Assembly: GCF_022201045.2 (NCBI RefSeq)
Contig: NC_068563.1
Location: 28,927,001-28,991,000 of the forward strand
Origin: Citrus sinensis
Lineage: Eukaryota > Streptophyta > Magnoliopsida > Sapindales > Rutaceae
DNA length: 64,000 bases
Direction: 5' to 3'
Shown piece by piece: positions 34,321-45,965 of the stretch. Numbering within the stretch: the stretch's first letter is position 1; every line of letters begins with the position of its first letter. The notes beneath the pieces are model-generated. The model did not search any database and had not been told where the DNA came from. It saw only the letters and a list, made by a program, of their open reading frames with translations. The position numbers were made by a program, and so were the translations under genes.

Positions 34321-36517
34321 TTAAATTAGAAAAAGAAGTTGAATAAAAGCTACGACAATAATCTCTATAACGGTGCACAATCCCGTTGAGATTCCCGCCA
34401 CCGACTTTTCCAATTTTAGAGCTTTTCCTTCCACATGGGTATAATCACATGCCTCGTAACCTGCCCACCACCGAAGAAGCAAAGCAACCCCACTTTTAGC
34501 TTTATTTACCAAATAAATTAATAAATTTTATTAATTAATTAAGGAATGCACATAGAAGTTGTGTACTTGGGTCGGCTGAAGTGAGGACTCCTGTTTTGTT
34601 GAAATCACAAGCATAGTCATGAAGCCCGTTGGCCTGATAGAAGGCGTTCATGGCGTATGCTGCGTGTGACCGCACATTGTTCGGATTGAAGCAGGGCCCA
34701 CCGGCTTGTATAGGCTTGCAATCCACGCCAGTGCCGCACACGTAGTCTATGTTTGCCTGCAGCGCTGCATCCGAGGCGTCTGATTTTGGCACGCACCATT
34801 TCCTGCCCGTGACCGCGCCTGATGGCGGTTTTGCAACTGGAGCTTCGGTGGGAGGTCTTCCACCTGGTGCTTTCGCGGGACCCTGTGCCTTGAATAAAAG
34901 ATCAAAATCAACTGTTCAAATTGATTCGACTTTCTTAGAACCAAGATTACGTGTTGTTTTTTGCTTGCACTCTTTTGACACTGAGAAGACGCGGGAATTT
35001 TTATAATTTTTGTGACGAATATAGCCCTTGAAAACTTTACATCAAAGACGTAAAAGGAACAAATAAAAAAAAAAAAATCCGTGAGTGGAACGTGGCAGCG
35101 GACAGCTAATGCTTGTACGATCTGTCGTCCACAAAAGCATATACAACATTTTCAATTCAAAGTAAAGAAAAGGCTGCCTGCCGGGGTGTCAGAATGACGA
35201 TGCATACATGACCGGGTAAAATTAACGGATAAAAGACAAATGGGACGACAGTACATTCAAATTACGTGGCAATCCACTATTGGTTAAAGATAAAGACCAG
35301 CACAGTCAACGAAAAGAAGTAAAGAACCGACTCCGGTGAAAACCCCATTCACACACTCAAGCTACTTTTCAAGACTCATCTGTAAATCTCTGAGATACGC
35401 ATAATTTACAAAACTACCCTCAATAATATTTTACGAAAGAAAGCTGCAGAAGAAGGATTTATACCTGTTTATTACGCAAAATGCCCACATCATAAACCGG
35501 CGTAAAATCGGGTTTAAACAACCCGAAATTCTGCTCCGATATGGATGGTTTCAGATTCTCGTTGAATAAGGCGAAAATGTACACCTCAAAAGTCCTGTTA
35601 GGCATCAGAGGCGTTCCTTTTCCAGAGTTCACGTGCTTCACGAGATTCCCATTATACGACAGCGCATTGGCCAAGTTCGACTCCGGCTGGTTCGGGTCGC
35701 CCGCCGACGGCCACCCAGTTTCCCCAACCACAATGTCGACGTCTTCGTACCCAACTTTCTTCATAGCCGAGTATACCGCATCAAGCTGGGCGTCAAACAT
35801 GTTGGTGTAATTCTTCCCCGTGGCAGGATCAAAAACGCCGGCGTTTGGTTTAAACAAGGCGTAGTTGAGCGTCTGAGGCTTGAACCCAAAATACGGGTAG
35901 GGGTTAACCATAAACGGGGATTTAGTCTGTCTGTGGAACTCGAGAATCCTAGCAAAGATAAGCCTATCGTAACCTTTACGGAACCTTCCGGTACTCGGCG
36001 GCTCAGAGGTTGATAAAATCCCCAGGGAATGAGGTGTCGACACCTGGACGCTGCTCAGATTGGCAGCATCGAGAGCTGATTTAAGAGTTCTCATGGCGGG
36101 CAGGAGAGAAGCGATGAGGACTTTATCCGACGTGGCCAAGATTTCGTTGCCGAGGACGATGTATCTGAAGATGGTCTGGGGGTGATGCGGCAGGATGTTG
36201 TTAGCGACCCAGGACTGGGCGGCGGGGAGTTTTGCGAGGGCAGGTATGTCGCCGTTGCCGACTGTGACGGTGACGGGGATGTTTGTGTGGGCGAAGGCGC
36301 GGAGGAATTCGGGGTTGGCGTCGAAGAGCTTGACGCGGTCTATGGTGGTTTGGGTTTTGAGGAAATTGGCTACTTGCTGAGGTGGCGGGAGGTTGTTGGC
36401 GATGGCGCCGTAGTTGACTCCGATGGAGTCAGCGGCGGAGGGGGTGATGGCGTTGCAAGACAGGGAGAGGAAGAGGAAGAGGAGGAATTGAGAGAGTTTA
36501 GTAACAGTAGCAGCCAT
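34321..36517 (-). CDS. GPI-anchored beta-1,3-glucanase (GH17 + X8), three exons
   Basis: Members of this group cleave callose (beta-1,3-glucan) in the wall, notably at plasmodesmata. Minus-strand exons: 35465-36517, 34567-34888, 34321-34460, giving 504 residues. A signal peptide covers about residues 1-29. The GH17 barrel runs to about 345; the acid/base Glu is in VLGNE (125) and the nucleophile in VVGETGWPS (266). A Pro/Ala linker leads to an X8/CBM43 domain starting KWCVPKSD. The third exon completes it: the codon split A/GT gives DPS-YEACDY, the normal X8 ending, followed by a hydrophobic tail [15 protein letters not shown], a GPI-anchor signal. If the 106-nt second intron is kept, the frame stops after CAFLN and the tail is lost. 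The family is certain; the third exon is my inference from splice sites, phase and X8 pattern. Closest in memory to Arabidopsis BG_PPAP and its relatives. Confidence 0.88.
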
Positions 36518-37984
36518 GATTTGAGAAGCGAAGGAGACGGTGAAAGGGGGAGCTTTGTGTCCGTTTTATGTTTTTGTGTGAGAGAGTGGTGGGTACGCGC
36601 TTTTGTTGGACGGTAGTGGGGGCCATTGGAGATTCTTTGATTGAATGATTGTATCAGGTTATGCGACGCGCCGTGATGATGGTGGAGCTTCAGACGTGCG
36701 AAAGTGGGTTATTGGGTGATGTTGGAATATTTAGAAGGGCTGCCGCTGATGTTGGGCCAGGCCGATGTTTAATAAAAGCAACGAATACGTGGAGAGAGGG
36801 AATTGAATGGAAAGTTGTTGGAATTTATTAATCGCGTCAAACTAGTCCCTTCAAAAAAATAAATGCTTACTAATTGAAGATTATTTCATGCAAAATTTTA
36901 GCCACACACACACACACACACACATACATGCATATGAAAGGGATTCATTAAGTAGGCTTTTAGGGAAATCGCTTTGTTTTGGTGGTTCTATATGGTTTTT
37001 CTAAATTTTTCTTCTTGTGATTTTTTTATTTTGATTTTTTTTTTCATTTGGGTCGTGTTGTGTTGGTGGTAGTGTGCGTTGTTGTTGCGAACACTACACT
37101 AGATTCTTCTTTGAATTAAAAGGTGATTTTCACCTATTTGATAATTTAATATGTGGAGCCATTTAGTCTACTTTCAATTTTATGTCTTAAAAGTTAATCA
37201 ATATCTAATCATCTCATCATCACACAATGAATTAGATGAAATGGCTATCAGTATGTCCCATCAATTGAAATATAAATTTTGCACTGCAAGTGTAATATTA
37301 TTCCTAGTTAAATTTCAATCACTTACTTTTATATCGAAAAGGCATGATATTAATTATTTGAGAGAAAATTGTTACACTTGACTTCCAACCAAAATTTGAA
37401 AGATGTTGGATTTAAAATGATAGAACCGTCCACTCAAAACAGAAATAGGTTAAGATGTTAATATATTTTCTCTGTCGTATATATATATACTTGTCGAACT
37501 TTTGTTTAAAGAGCCTCGGTATATTCATGAGATGAACAACTCTAGACTTTCTCTTAGTTTGGGAACTCACAATCAAGGTCCAATCAAGGTCCAAGACTAC
37601 TTCTATTATGTTAACGGTTGAAACTCGTTAAAGCCTTGATGAATAATAATTAATAATAAACTCCCATCATCATAAAAAAAACAAAAAAAAAAAAAAAAAA
37701 CTCCAGTCATCTACCTTAAGATTAAGGAGAGAAGAGTTCGACAACTCAACTAATGCACCATTAGCGAAGTTTGAACCTTACTTCACACTACACTAAATTT
37801 TTTTAGAGTTGATTTTTTGATACAATGAGCTCTTGCAAATCTGAACCATTAATTACAAATTTAATTAGTTTGCTAAGTAAATAGAGCACCAGTTCTATAT
37901 GGGGGACTCACGCAATGGCTTCGAACTACTTACGCATCAAACGAAGAGGTGCACGGTAGGAAATAAAAAGGTATAAATGCCTAC
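36518..37984. other. Divergent spacer between GH17 and ABO8-like genes
   Basis: This region must hold both promoters. A (CA)11 microsatellite lies at 36903-36924. Poly-A (about 37674-37700) and AT-rich DNA follow. A TATA-like ggtataaatgc lies at about 37970, very close to the PPR ATG. Confidence 0.45.
36903..36924. repeat. (CA)11 microsatellite
   Basis: Eleven uninterrupted CA units, then catacatgcatatg. Probably length-variable between individuals. Confidence 0.95.
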
Positions 37985-39745
37985 ATGCAAACCACGAGTA
38001 GCAAGCAATCAACAGTCAGAATGGCACAGAGGAAGCAAGGTGAAGGTCAAGCTCTCACTCTTAATCTAATATCAAGAATGGCGAAACTCCCACCACTCAA
38101 AGCCTTCTCACTCTTCAACTGGGCGAGTCGGCAAGGCCTCCAGCACACCCCACAGTCGATCTCAATTATCCTCCGCCTCCTACTCTCAAAAATGAGCTCC
38201 CATTCCCACGCCGCTGCACAAACCCTCATTTTAAAAATAATCTCCGGCCGCATTACCTCTTCATCATTCACTCCCCGTTCTCTCCTCTGCCACTTAACAC
38301 AATTGTTCCCATCAAGCTCAAACCCAGTAACAAAATCCCGTCTTTATGAATCTATCATCGATGCCCACTTAAAATCTCGGTTATCAGACCAAGCCCTGTT
38401 TTATTTCCATCAAATGCTTGATTCGGGTGTTAGACCCAGATCAAACACTTTTAACAGTTTGTTAATCTTTGTTATTAAATCTTGCTCTTTCCACAAGGGT
38501 TGGTTGTTTTTTAGTGAGAAAAGGTCTAAAGTTGAATTGGATGTTTATAGTTTTGGGATTCTGATTAAGGGTTGCTGTGAGGCTGGTGATTTGAACAAAG
38601 CTTTTGAGGTTTTGAATCAATTGGAGGAGATGGGGTTCTCTCCTAATGTTGTTATATACACTAGTTTGATTGATGGGTGTTGTAAAAATGGTGATATTGA
38701 GAGAGCTAAAATGTTGTTTCGTAAAATTGGGGAGCTGGGTTTGGTCGCTAATCAACACACCTACACGGTTTTGATTTGTGGGTTATTCAAAAATGGGCTT
38801 AAAAAAGATGGTTTTGAATTTTATGAAAAAATGCAGCTCAATGGGGTGTCACCTAGCTTGTATACGTACAATTGTTTGATTCATGAGTACTGTAATGAGG
38901 GGAAAGTAAATGAAGGGTTTAAATTGTTCGATGAAATGCGTCATAGAGAAGTGGCTTGCAATGTTGTTACGTATAATACTTTGATTTGTGGGTTGTGTAA
39001 AGAGATGAGGGTCCAGGAGGCTGAGAGATTATTGGATCAAATGAAAATGGCTGGTATTAGTCCAAATGTGATCACATACAACAAGCTAATTGATGGGTTC
39101 TGTGATGCTGGAGAAACGGACAAGGCTTTCAGATTATTCAATCAACTAAAGTCGAATGGTCAGTCTCCATCGGTAGTGACTTACAATGTTCTAATTAGAG
39201 CTTTTTCCAAGGCAGGAAATTCGAAAATGGCTTCTGATTTAGTTAGGGAGATGGAGGAGAGAGGCATAACTCCTTCTGAAGTGACCTATACAATACTAAT
39301 TGATTCATTTGTTCGATCTGATGACATGGAGAAAGCATTTGAGATGTATTCTTTGATGCAGAAGTCTGGTTTCAGTCCTGATGTGTACACCTATGGTGTT
39401 TTAATTCATGGATTGTGTATGAAAGGCAATATGAAAGAAGCTTCAAAGCTGTTTAATTCAATGTGGGAGACAAAATTGGAGCCAAATGATGTCCTGTATA
39501 ATATGATGATTTTTGGGTACTGCAAAGAGGGTAACTCCTATAGGGCGCTGAGATTGCTTGGAGAAATGAATGAGAAAGGACTAGTTCCAAATATAGCTAG
39601 CTATAGCTCCACCATTGGTGTCCTTTGCCAGGATGGGAAATGGCCGGAGGCTGAGGTTTTATTGAATCAGATGTTGAAGTTGGGTTTAAAACCATCGGTT
39701 TCTTTATATAATATTCTCTATAGAGCCAAAAATAATATAGAATAG
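37985..39745 (+). CDS. P-class PPR protein, ABO8-like (At4g11690), intronless
   Basis: A 586-residue P-class PPR protein. After a basic N-terminus it has about a dozen tandem 35-residue repeats of the canonical kind (VVTYNTLICGLCKEMRVQEA, VITYNKLIDGFCDAGETDKA, and so on), and stops without E/DYW domains. The repeats are much more regular than in the PPR at 18.9 kb. Arabidopsis ABO8, which I believe is At4g11690, is needed for splicing of mitochondrial nad4 intron 3 and affects ABA response through root-tip redox state; the match to this protein is from memory of its sequence and length. A second ATG at 38021 (MAQRKQGEGQ) may be the true start, since the first 12 residues look poor. A gene symbol is withheld because orthology was not tested. 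Confidence 0.85.
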   Translation: MQTTSSKQSTVRMAQRKQGEGQALTLNLISRMAKLPPLKAFSLFNWASRQGLQHTPQSISIILRLLLSKMSSHSHAAAQTLILKIISGRITSSSFTPRSLLCHLTQLFPSSSNPVTKSRLYESIIDAHLKSRLSDQALFYFHQMLDSGVRPRSNTFNSLLIFVIKSCSFHKGWLFFSEKRSKVELDVYSFGILIKGCCEAGDLNKAFEVLNQLEEMGFSPNVVIYTSLIDGCCKNGDIERAKMLFRKIGELGLVANQHTYTVLICGLFKNGLKKDGFEFYEKMQLNGVSPSLYTYNCLIHEYCNEGKVNEGFKLFDEMRHREVACNVVTYNTLICGLCKEMRVQEAERLLDQMKMAGISPNVITYNKLIDGFCDAGETDKAFRLFNQLKSNGQSPSVVTYNVLIRAFSKAGNSKMASDLVREMEERGITPSEVTYTILIDSFVRSDDMEKAFEMYSLMQKSGFSPDVYTYGVLIHGLCMKGNMKEASKLFNSMWETKLEPNDVLYNMMIFGYCKEGNSYRALRLLGEMNEKGLVPNIASYSSTIGVLCQDGKWPEAEVLLNQMLKLGLKPSVSLYNILYRAKNNIE

Positions 39746-42552
39746 AAGATTTCAAGACTCATTGTCTCTCTAAGGCGGTATATATTCATTGCTGAAATCG
39801 ACGGAGTAAAGCCACTAATGTCAATGCTGAAGCTCGTTTTTGGAAAATGGTAAAAGTCAATCACATTTTCTATCTCTGATTTATACACTTCAAGTATTAC
39901 AGTATGCATTTTGAAATATGCCATACATTTTGTCATTGTCATTAGAACTTACAATTTGTTACTTTTTCCCACTTTGATATTCAGAACAGTTCAAGAAACT
40001 ACCAAAGCTCGTCAAATGCACTTTAAATATATGGCTTTCAGAAATGGTTTCGTATAGGTGTTAGCCGGTATCTTCCTCGGAGATTTCTATGTCTGCAAGT
40101 AGTTCTTGAGCTAAATTAGATTCTTCAAAGGAGGGACACGCCGCAAGTGGAGCGCACAAACTGATGACTAGAAGATGGAACCTCTTGTCTATTGCGGATA
40201 AGTAAAGAGATCATGAGTGGCGATACCATCTATTGACTTACTGCTTGGAAAATCTACCGCCAACTTAGTGCTACGTTTAGGTTTCTTTATAACAATTTTT
40301 AACCTGGATTACTCTTGGCATTTAAATGACCAACCCTTAAGTCTTAAACAAAGAGTACAGCACTTGAAGCCAATTAAGAGATTCGTCCCTAGCATGCACC
40401 TACAAATTTGCAATAGAATCTGAAAGCTATTTAAAAAAAATGCAGTGAGAAAAGTTTTTTCTTCCCCACTATTTATTTAAATAGTGGGGAAGAAAAGTCC
40501 TTTAAAAAAAAAAAAAAAGAACAATGCAGTGAGAGAAGATGTTGCAGCTAATGTAGCCCAAAGTGTTTAGATTTCGTAACAAGTTCATCTTTTTGGTTGG
40601 TGCAAATTACACAAAGAATAAAGTCACCAACGTCTATATCAAACTTTATGCACCTTATTTATTTTTACTTTTAAAATTTGAATCTACCTAGCGTGTCCAA
40701 AAGGACAGAAAGGCTAGTATATGGGTGCTTCACTATTCTTATTATTTGTACGTTACAAATAATTTATACAAATTTTTATTGGGACTTAATAAACTCTCAA
40801 CATCAAACGTGCAACACATGTACATAATAAGAAGAGGCTCATTTCCCCTCTTGTGCTTCTTGTCACGAGCCGCTCAAATTTGTCACTAAAAGAGATTAAA
40901 TTGACCCGTATGAGTTCGTTCGGTAAAATTCCACCCAAAGACTGGATGCATTAAGAAGCAAGGTATGCTCAATAGTGGGCCGCCTCATACAATTAACGAA
41001 CTGTGGTGCCCTTAGTAAGCAAACAGCTCAAAATCACAAACGGAAGTGAGCAAGCCTATGCTGATCATAAAATTATTTACAACTCACTAGCACCTGTAAT
41101 TATCTAGAGAAATCCACACTTGTGCATAGTTAATAGATTTTTGGGCAAGTTGTGCATGTTATGTAGAACTCTCTAGATTTAGGCAAGCCACTCTATAATC
41201 CGGCATGAAACTTGTCATTTGGCTCAACACCACACCACACACAACACATCACACACCAAGCAACTCAAGCATCCTCATAAAGCTCTCTTATATTCTCTTT
41301 TGCGAATAATAAAATTCACTTTGACCATATTACTCTCCTCTCTAATTTTCTCACAAGCATCCTTATTTAACTAGCTTGAGAAATTTGATAAGCTTATAAT
41401 TTTTATGCTAAAAATTATTTAAGTGCTGCACAGATTACCGTGCAACATACTTATCATGTGACATTTTACTGTCTTTTATGTAGAGTTTCAATAAATTCCT
41501 AACTAACCTGGTTAATATTAAAATGACTCCTTGAGCAACATCCCTTATTATTTTCTGAGCAACTAAACGTACCATACAATTTATCACTCGTTGATGGTAT
41601 TAATGCTGGACAATAATTAGATATAAATCATTGTTGAGAGTATTGAAGTTAGACATTAATCAGGTAGTGTCATGTAATAATATCATTTAAAATTATGTGA
41701 GTAGCATTGCTCATTAGATTGTCTTGTCTCTATATTATAATTGGTCTCCTGTATACTTGTAACTCAATGTCCAAGTAATGACAACACTAAAAAATATTTT
41801 TTTTAAAAAAGAACTCCATTAGCAAATGCCAAGTTACTTCGTAACTTAAAATTAGTCCCCAACTCTTAAAATTGGCTAACTAGTTTTGAGTTAAGTGTAA
41901 ATTGCATACAATATAACTACGGGGTATTCATCACATCTAGAACACCGAGCATTGCTATCTGAACACAAGCAAGAAAATATGAAGACAAAACATACATACT
42001 GTTCATACTACAGTAATATTATAGCATACAAAACGACAGCAATGTTCATGCTACAATACTGTTGTTTCTATCTTCATGCTGCCTTGCTACAGTTCAAAAA
42101 ACATTTTCCAACATATACACTGAAGCCTAGCTGCAAAGTGCTTTTTCCACAAATAAGTCAATTAATGCCTACACCAAATCCATGTCAAAATACTATTAGC
42201 TCCATATTCAAAGGGAACCCAAAAAGAAAAAAAAAAATCTCTTTGAGTTCTGCTGGAGCCTGGAGGTGAAGTTACTTTGACGGGGAGTACATTTCTATCT
42301 TACATATGAATAGAAAACAATACATGAACAAATGTAAGACAGTGATGATAACCCATTAACCAGCAATCATTTTAACTTGTGGCACAAAAATTGCTAATTG
42401 GCTGCTTGGTTGAGCAAATGCGAGGGTATAAACCCAAAACCAATCTATTAAGCAATAGGGCTTAAAAATTGGAGAATAATTCTGCAAAAACTGCTTATCG
42501 GTCTAAGAGATCATTCCCTGAATAGCAAATGAGAAGTGCAGTGAAAATGCAT
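39746..42552. other. Spacer between the ABO8-like and MBD genes
   Basis: The two genes are convergent. No coding region was found in 2.8 kb. A perfect hairpin at 40457-40496 is listed separately. DNA at about 40840-41420 (tgtcacgagccgctc, caccacaccacacacaacac) may be an old LTR fragment, but no ends could be fixed. Confidence 0.4.
40457..40496. repeat. Perfect 19-bp inverted repeat with 2-nt loop
   Basis: Arms 40457-40475 (ttttcttccccactattta) and 40478-40496 are exact reverse complements around a tt loop. The hairpin is flanked by the near-identical direct repeats aatgcagtgagaaaag (about 40440) and aatgcagtgagagaag (about 40524), as if a small fold-back piece had been inserted. Confidence 0.85.
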
Positions 42553-44534
42553 TCAACAGATTTTACTACCATTATTGCTCGTTGTTAGGTCTGTGAATGC
42601 AGCAGCCCAATCTTGCCTAACAGATTCAGGCACCTCCACTTTTCCAATGAAAGGAGTCCATGAACCCTCGGAAGGGTCTGTCAATACCCATTCAACATTC
42701 TCAGGTGAATTAAAATAATCAAAGTTCAAAGCAGAAGTCTTGGCTTTTATGTTAGGCTTCTTCTGCTTAGTGCTGCCAGCGGCACTCCCAGAAGACTGCA
42801 AAGAATTGTAGTGCAAGGACAATGGGTGAGTGAGACAGAAGAAGGGATAGATCTTGGACATACATAGCCAATAAAAATCACATTTGACTCACATCCATAT
42901 CAGCATTAGAGTTCTCTTTCCTCCTTTTTCGCTTAGTTCCAGTTTCCAAAAAGTAAAGCACCTCTTTCTTTGACCGGAATCGACGGCCTGAGGCCACATG
43001 GAAATAGTACTGTGCAAGACAAACATATATTAAGCTGTGCTTGAAATTGCACTATCAAAATGTATTGTCATATTTTCACATCTTTATGTGACAAACATTA
43101 TCATTCTCTCTTTATTAAGTAAACACAACATGCATTCATGAGATCCAAACAAGTAATGAAGTAACAAGTAACAACATATCCTATGCAGGTGACAAAATTA
43201 TTCATTCATCAACATTTCAGAAAGAAACTGATATCAGTTCTTTCTGTATAAAGACAATGACATAATCATCTTCAATAGGACCCAAACTTGAGACAAATGC
43301 TTTGTACCTTGTACCAGTATCATAAACATTGATTATGTGCCAAAAAGTCAATGTGAACCATAAGCATCCAAGCACAACCAATTCAATCAATGAAAAAAAT
43401 TGCGTCTAAGGTAACAACTGTAATTCAAAATGGAACAGAAATCTAATCCTTAAAAGAAATAATGTATCCAAAAAAACACAACAGTTTTCCAATGACAATT
43501 TTAATTATTATGAAAAATTAAATAGACGAAGTTGCAGATTAACTTTATGCGGAAATTTAGTAGCAAGAATGAGAACTTTCTATCGCAAAAGTACTGAAAA
43601 GTCCTCTGTTTTTAACCTTAATGAACAGGAAACTAATTCTACATCAAAGCCTCTGAGGTAGCTAAAGCCAGCATTAAAATAAAGGGCAAGGGACTAAACA
43701 CAGGAAATTAGCCACAAAATCGGCCAGGACCGGCTTAGTATTCACTTGAGGAACTTCACAAATATGGCAGCTAGAGAATAGATACCTACAAATCCTCATT
43801 CACGAATCAATAAAAGTACAGAAACATCAAAAACTGACCAAACATAAGATCAGCATTATAGTTCATTAGTTCTTAATAACCTCCATCATTTTTATGTTTT
43901 ATTTTTGGCTCGGCTATTTGAAAAATTGGTTTTTATGGTTAGTTTAGAATCTAAAGCCATAACCCACACTTTAGCTCAAAAAAATAGCTTAAAAAGTTTC
44001 GATTCCTTACTAAAAAATTTCAGTCGTCGGGTCTTAAAAATACAAGCTTTATCACAATCTAAACACGGTTAAGCTTTTTTTTTTTTCTTTAAAAATAAAC
44101 GAATATACAGAGGATTAAAGAGGTTTCGAGATTAGAAGGTAAGCAACCTTATCCACCGTTCCAGCTGTTGCACCAGAAGTCCTAACCCTATCTTCAATTT
44201 CCCAACCGGGCGGCAACCACGCCTCCGTCGCCGTCAGCCGACGCGTCGACGCGGTTTCCGGAGTCAGTGCGGACTCCGTGCCGTTCGTCGTGGCCAGATT
44301 TTCCGATTTGTGCTCTCTGATGGTCCCTCGTTTCTTTGAAGTTTGATCATTTGTGGTGGTGGTGTTGCTGCCGGAGGTGGCGGGGGGAGCGGCGTCAATG
44401 AAGAATCCGGAGTCAAGTAGCGGGTCGGGTGGCACATTCACAGTTGAGAATAAGTTAACGGATTCTTTTGGTTCGGGTTTGTGTAAATTCGGATTCGGGT
44501 CATGGGATGCTTGAGCTCGCGCAGAGGTTGACAT
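42553..44534 (-). CDS. Methyl-CpG-binding domain protein, MBD5/6 type, three exons
   Basis: Plant MBD5/6-type proteins bind methylated CG and help keep methylated loci silent. Minus-strand exons 44148-44534, 42893-43009 and 42553-42795 join in phase 0 and give 248 residues. The N-terminal about 100 residues are Ser/Thr/Pro-rich and disordered. The MBD begins at AWLPPGWEIEDRVRTSGATA and continues across the first intron (GTVDK/YYFHVASGRRFRSKKEV), with the two Arg fingers of methyl-CpG binders in place (RTSG and FRSK). A basic KRKRRK stretch follows. The C-terminal exon has the NFDYFNSPENVEWVL and WTPFIG signature shared with Arabidopsis MBD5/6. The first intron (1138 nt) is large and AT-rich. 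A second, shorter MBD gene lies 3.6 kb away in opposite orientation with the same intron position. Confidence 0.93.
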
Positions 44535-44897
44535 AGGGTTGGACCGAATTGGGAGCTTTTGAATTTCGATTCGTATGACTTTGAAATGCCGTGCCTTTTA
44601 TTGTGGGGAAATATAATATGAATTATTAAGATAATTCATTTGACCTGGAAAGATCATAGCCGTTGGATTCGGCGAAAATCTACGTGTACGATATAACTCG
44701 ATGTAGTATACTGACACTTGTACTTTTTTCGAACCCAGAAAAACATAATAATACAATGAGGAAGTTTTCTGTAGAAGACTAGAAGACACATATTAAGGTG
44801 ATTTAATTTGAAATGGAAAATGTTAATTGGACAGTAGGAAAATAGAAATGATGGAAATATAAATAGTACTATTATTTTATATGTTATAGTGCTACTT

Positions 44898-45165
44898 TTT
44901 TTTTTAAGTCACATGACTCAAATTACAACTTAAATTATATGAGATTATTATTACTGAGATTTTTAACCTCTCCAATATTCGAGAGACACCATTTTTATTT
45001 CTTCTTTAATATTCGAGGGACGGTTACACTACTCTCATTTCAAAAAAGAAAAAATTATCTTTACTTAATTATTGTCTTTAATTGAGAAGGAATTTAAGCC
45101 CCCACAATACTTTAGTGACTCGACCACTCGACTAAAGGTCGAATGGTTATTATAGTATTATTATT
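44898..45165 (-). mobile_element. Old tRNA-derived SINE, copy A
   Basis: Read on the minus strand this has the same body as the complete SINE near 62.3 kb: a cgagtggtcgagt A-box-like head, gtgggggctt, ccctcgaatatt, then tctcatataattta and a poly-A end (poly-T at about 44896-44906). It is the most diverged of the three copies and carries indels. A ttatagt string on both sides is a weak candidate target duplication. Boundaries are approximate. Confidence 0.65.
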
Positions 45166-45684
45166 TAATAAACAATACCTATATTTTTATCTTCTTGTAG
45201 TAATAGTAGTGCTCATATATTTTCTTTTACCTGGAAGTTATCATTAGAGGACGGGTCCAATTAAGACTGCTCTAAGGTAGAACACACATTTATAACCGCA
45301 CAATCAAAGTTATAACATATTTTTTAGTATTTATCATTGTGCGTGTGTGGCTGTGATTCCTGCTTCAAGATAGCCATTGCCTAAGATGACATGTACATTT
45401 GAGTTCTTAATTAACCAAAGAGACTTGAAATATGAGCAATGTTATACTTCTCAATTAATATCTCAGATATTATAACCCAACAAATTGGTGTTATTCACTT
45501 ATTAAATAGTAGATTTCATCATTTTAAAAATTATTTATTAGTCCATTTCACCTACCAATAAGTGAATGCTACCTCGTTCCTCATTCATTATTTTAGCAAT
45601 GGGTGAATGTCACTTGTTGAAATAATAGTTGAATTTAGATTTAGGTGAAAGCTTTATGAAAGAAAGAGTCAATAACAATTCTAG
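45166..45684. other. Spacer between two SINE copies
   Basis: About 500 bases of AT-rich DNA with no gene or element recognised. Confidence 0.4.
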
Positions 45685-45965
45685 CAATATTAGGGCATCA
45701 GTTTGAACCCCCACAAACGTAATGTGGGGGTATTTCCTTCCTTAATTATAATGTATAATTGAGTGAATGTAGTTTTCTCCCTTACCTAAGTGTGAGTGGA
45801 GTAGACATCCCTCGAATATCAGTGAATGTTAAAAATCTAGGCATAACTCCATAAACATTTATGTAAGTTGGTCTCAATAATAGTCTGATTAATAAATATC
45901 AATTATAATCTCATGTAATATGAGTTGTAGTTTGAATAATAATCTTATTTAATTAAAAAAAGACT
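45685..45965 (+). mobile_element. tRNA-derived SINE, copy B, 5'-shortened
   Basis: Same family: B-box-like cagtttgaacccccaca, then tgtgggggtatttccttcc, gtagacatccctcgaatatc, ggtctcaataatagtctgat and an A-rich end. The tRNA-like head before the B box is missing or rearranged. Moderately diverged from the copy at 62.3 kb. Confidence 0.75.

Noticed and set aside
34535-34566. Taking the GH17 protein to end at CAFLN
   Set aside because: A better-supported splice (gtacac donor, gggcag acceptor) gives the normal X8 ending and a GPI signal; the stop is most likely intronic.
35541-36616. Several frames antisense to the GH17 gene
   Set aside because: Shadows caused by the GC-rich third positions of exon 1.
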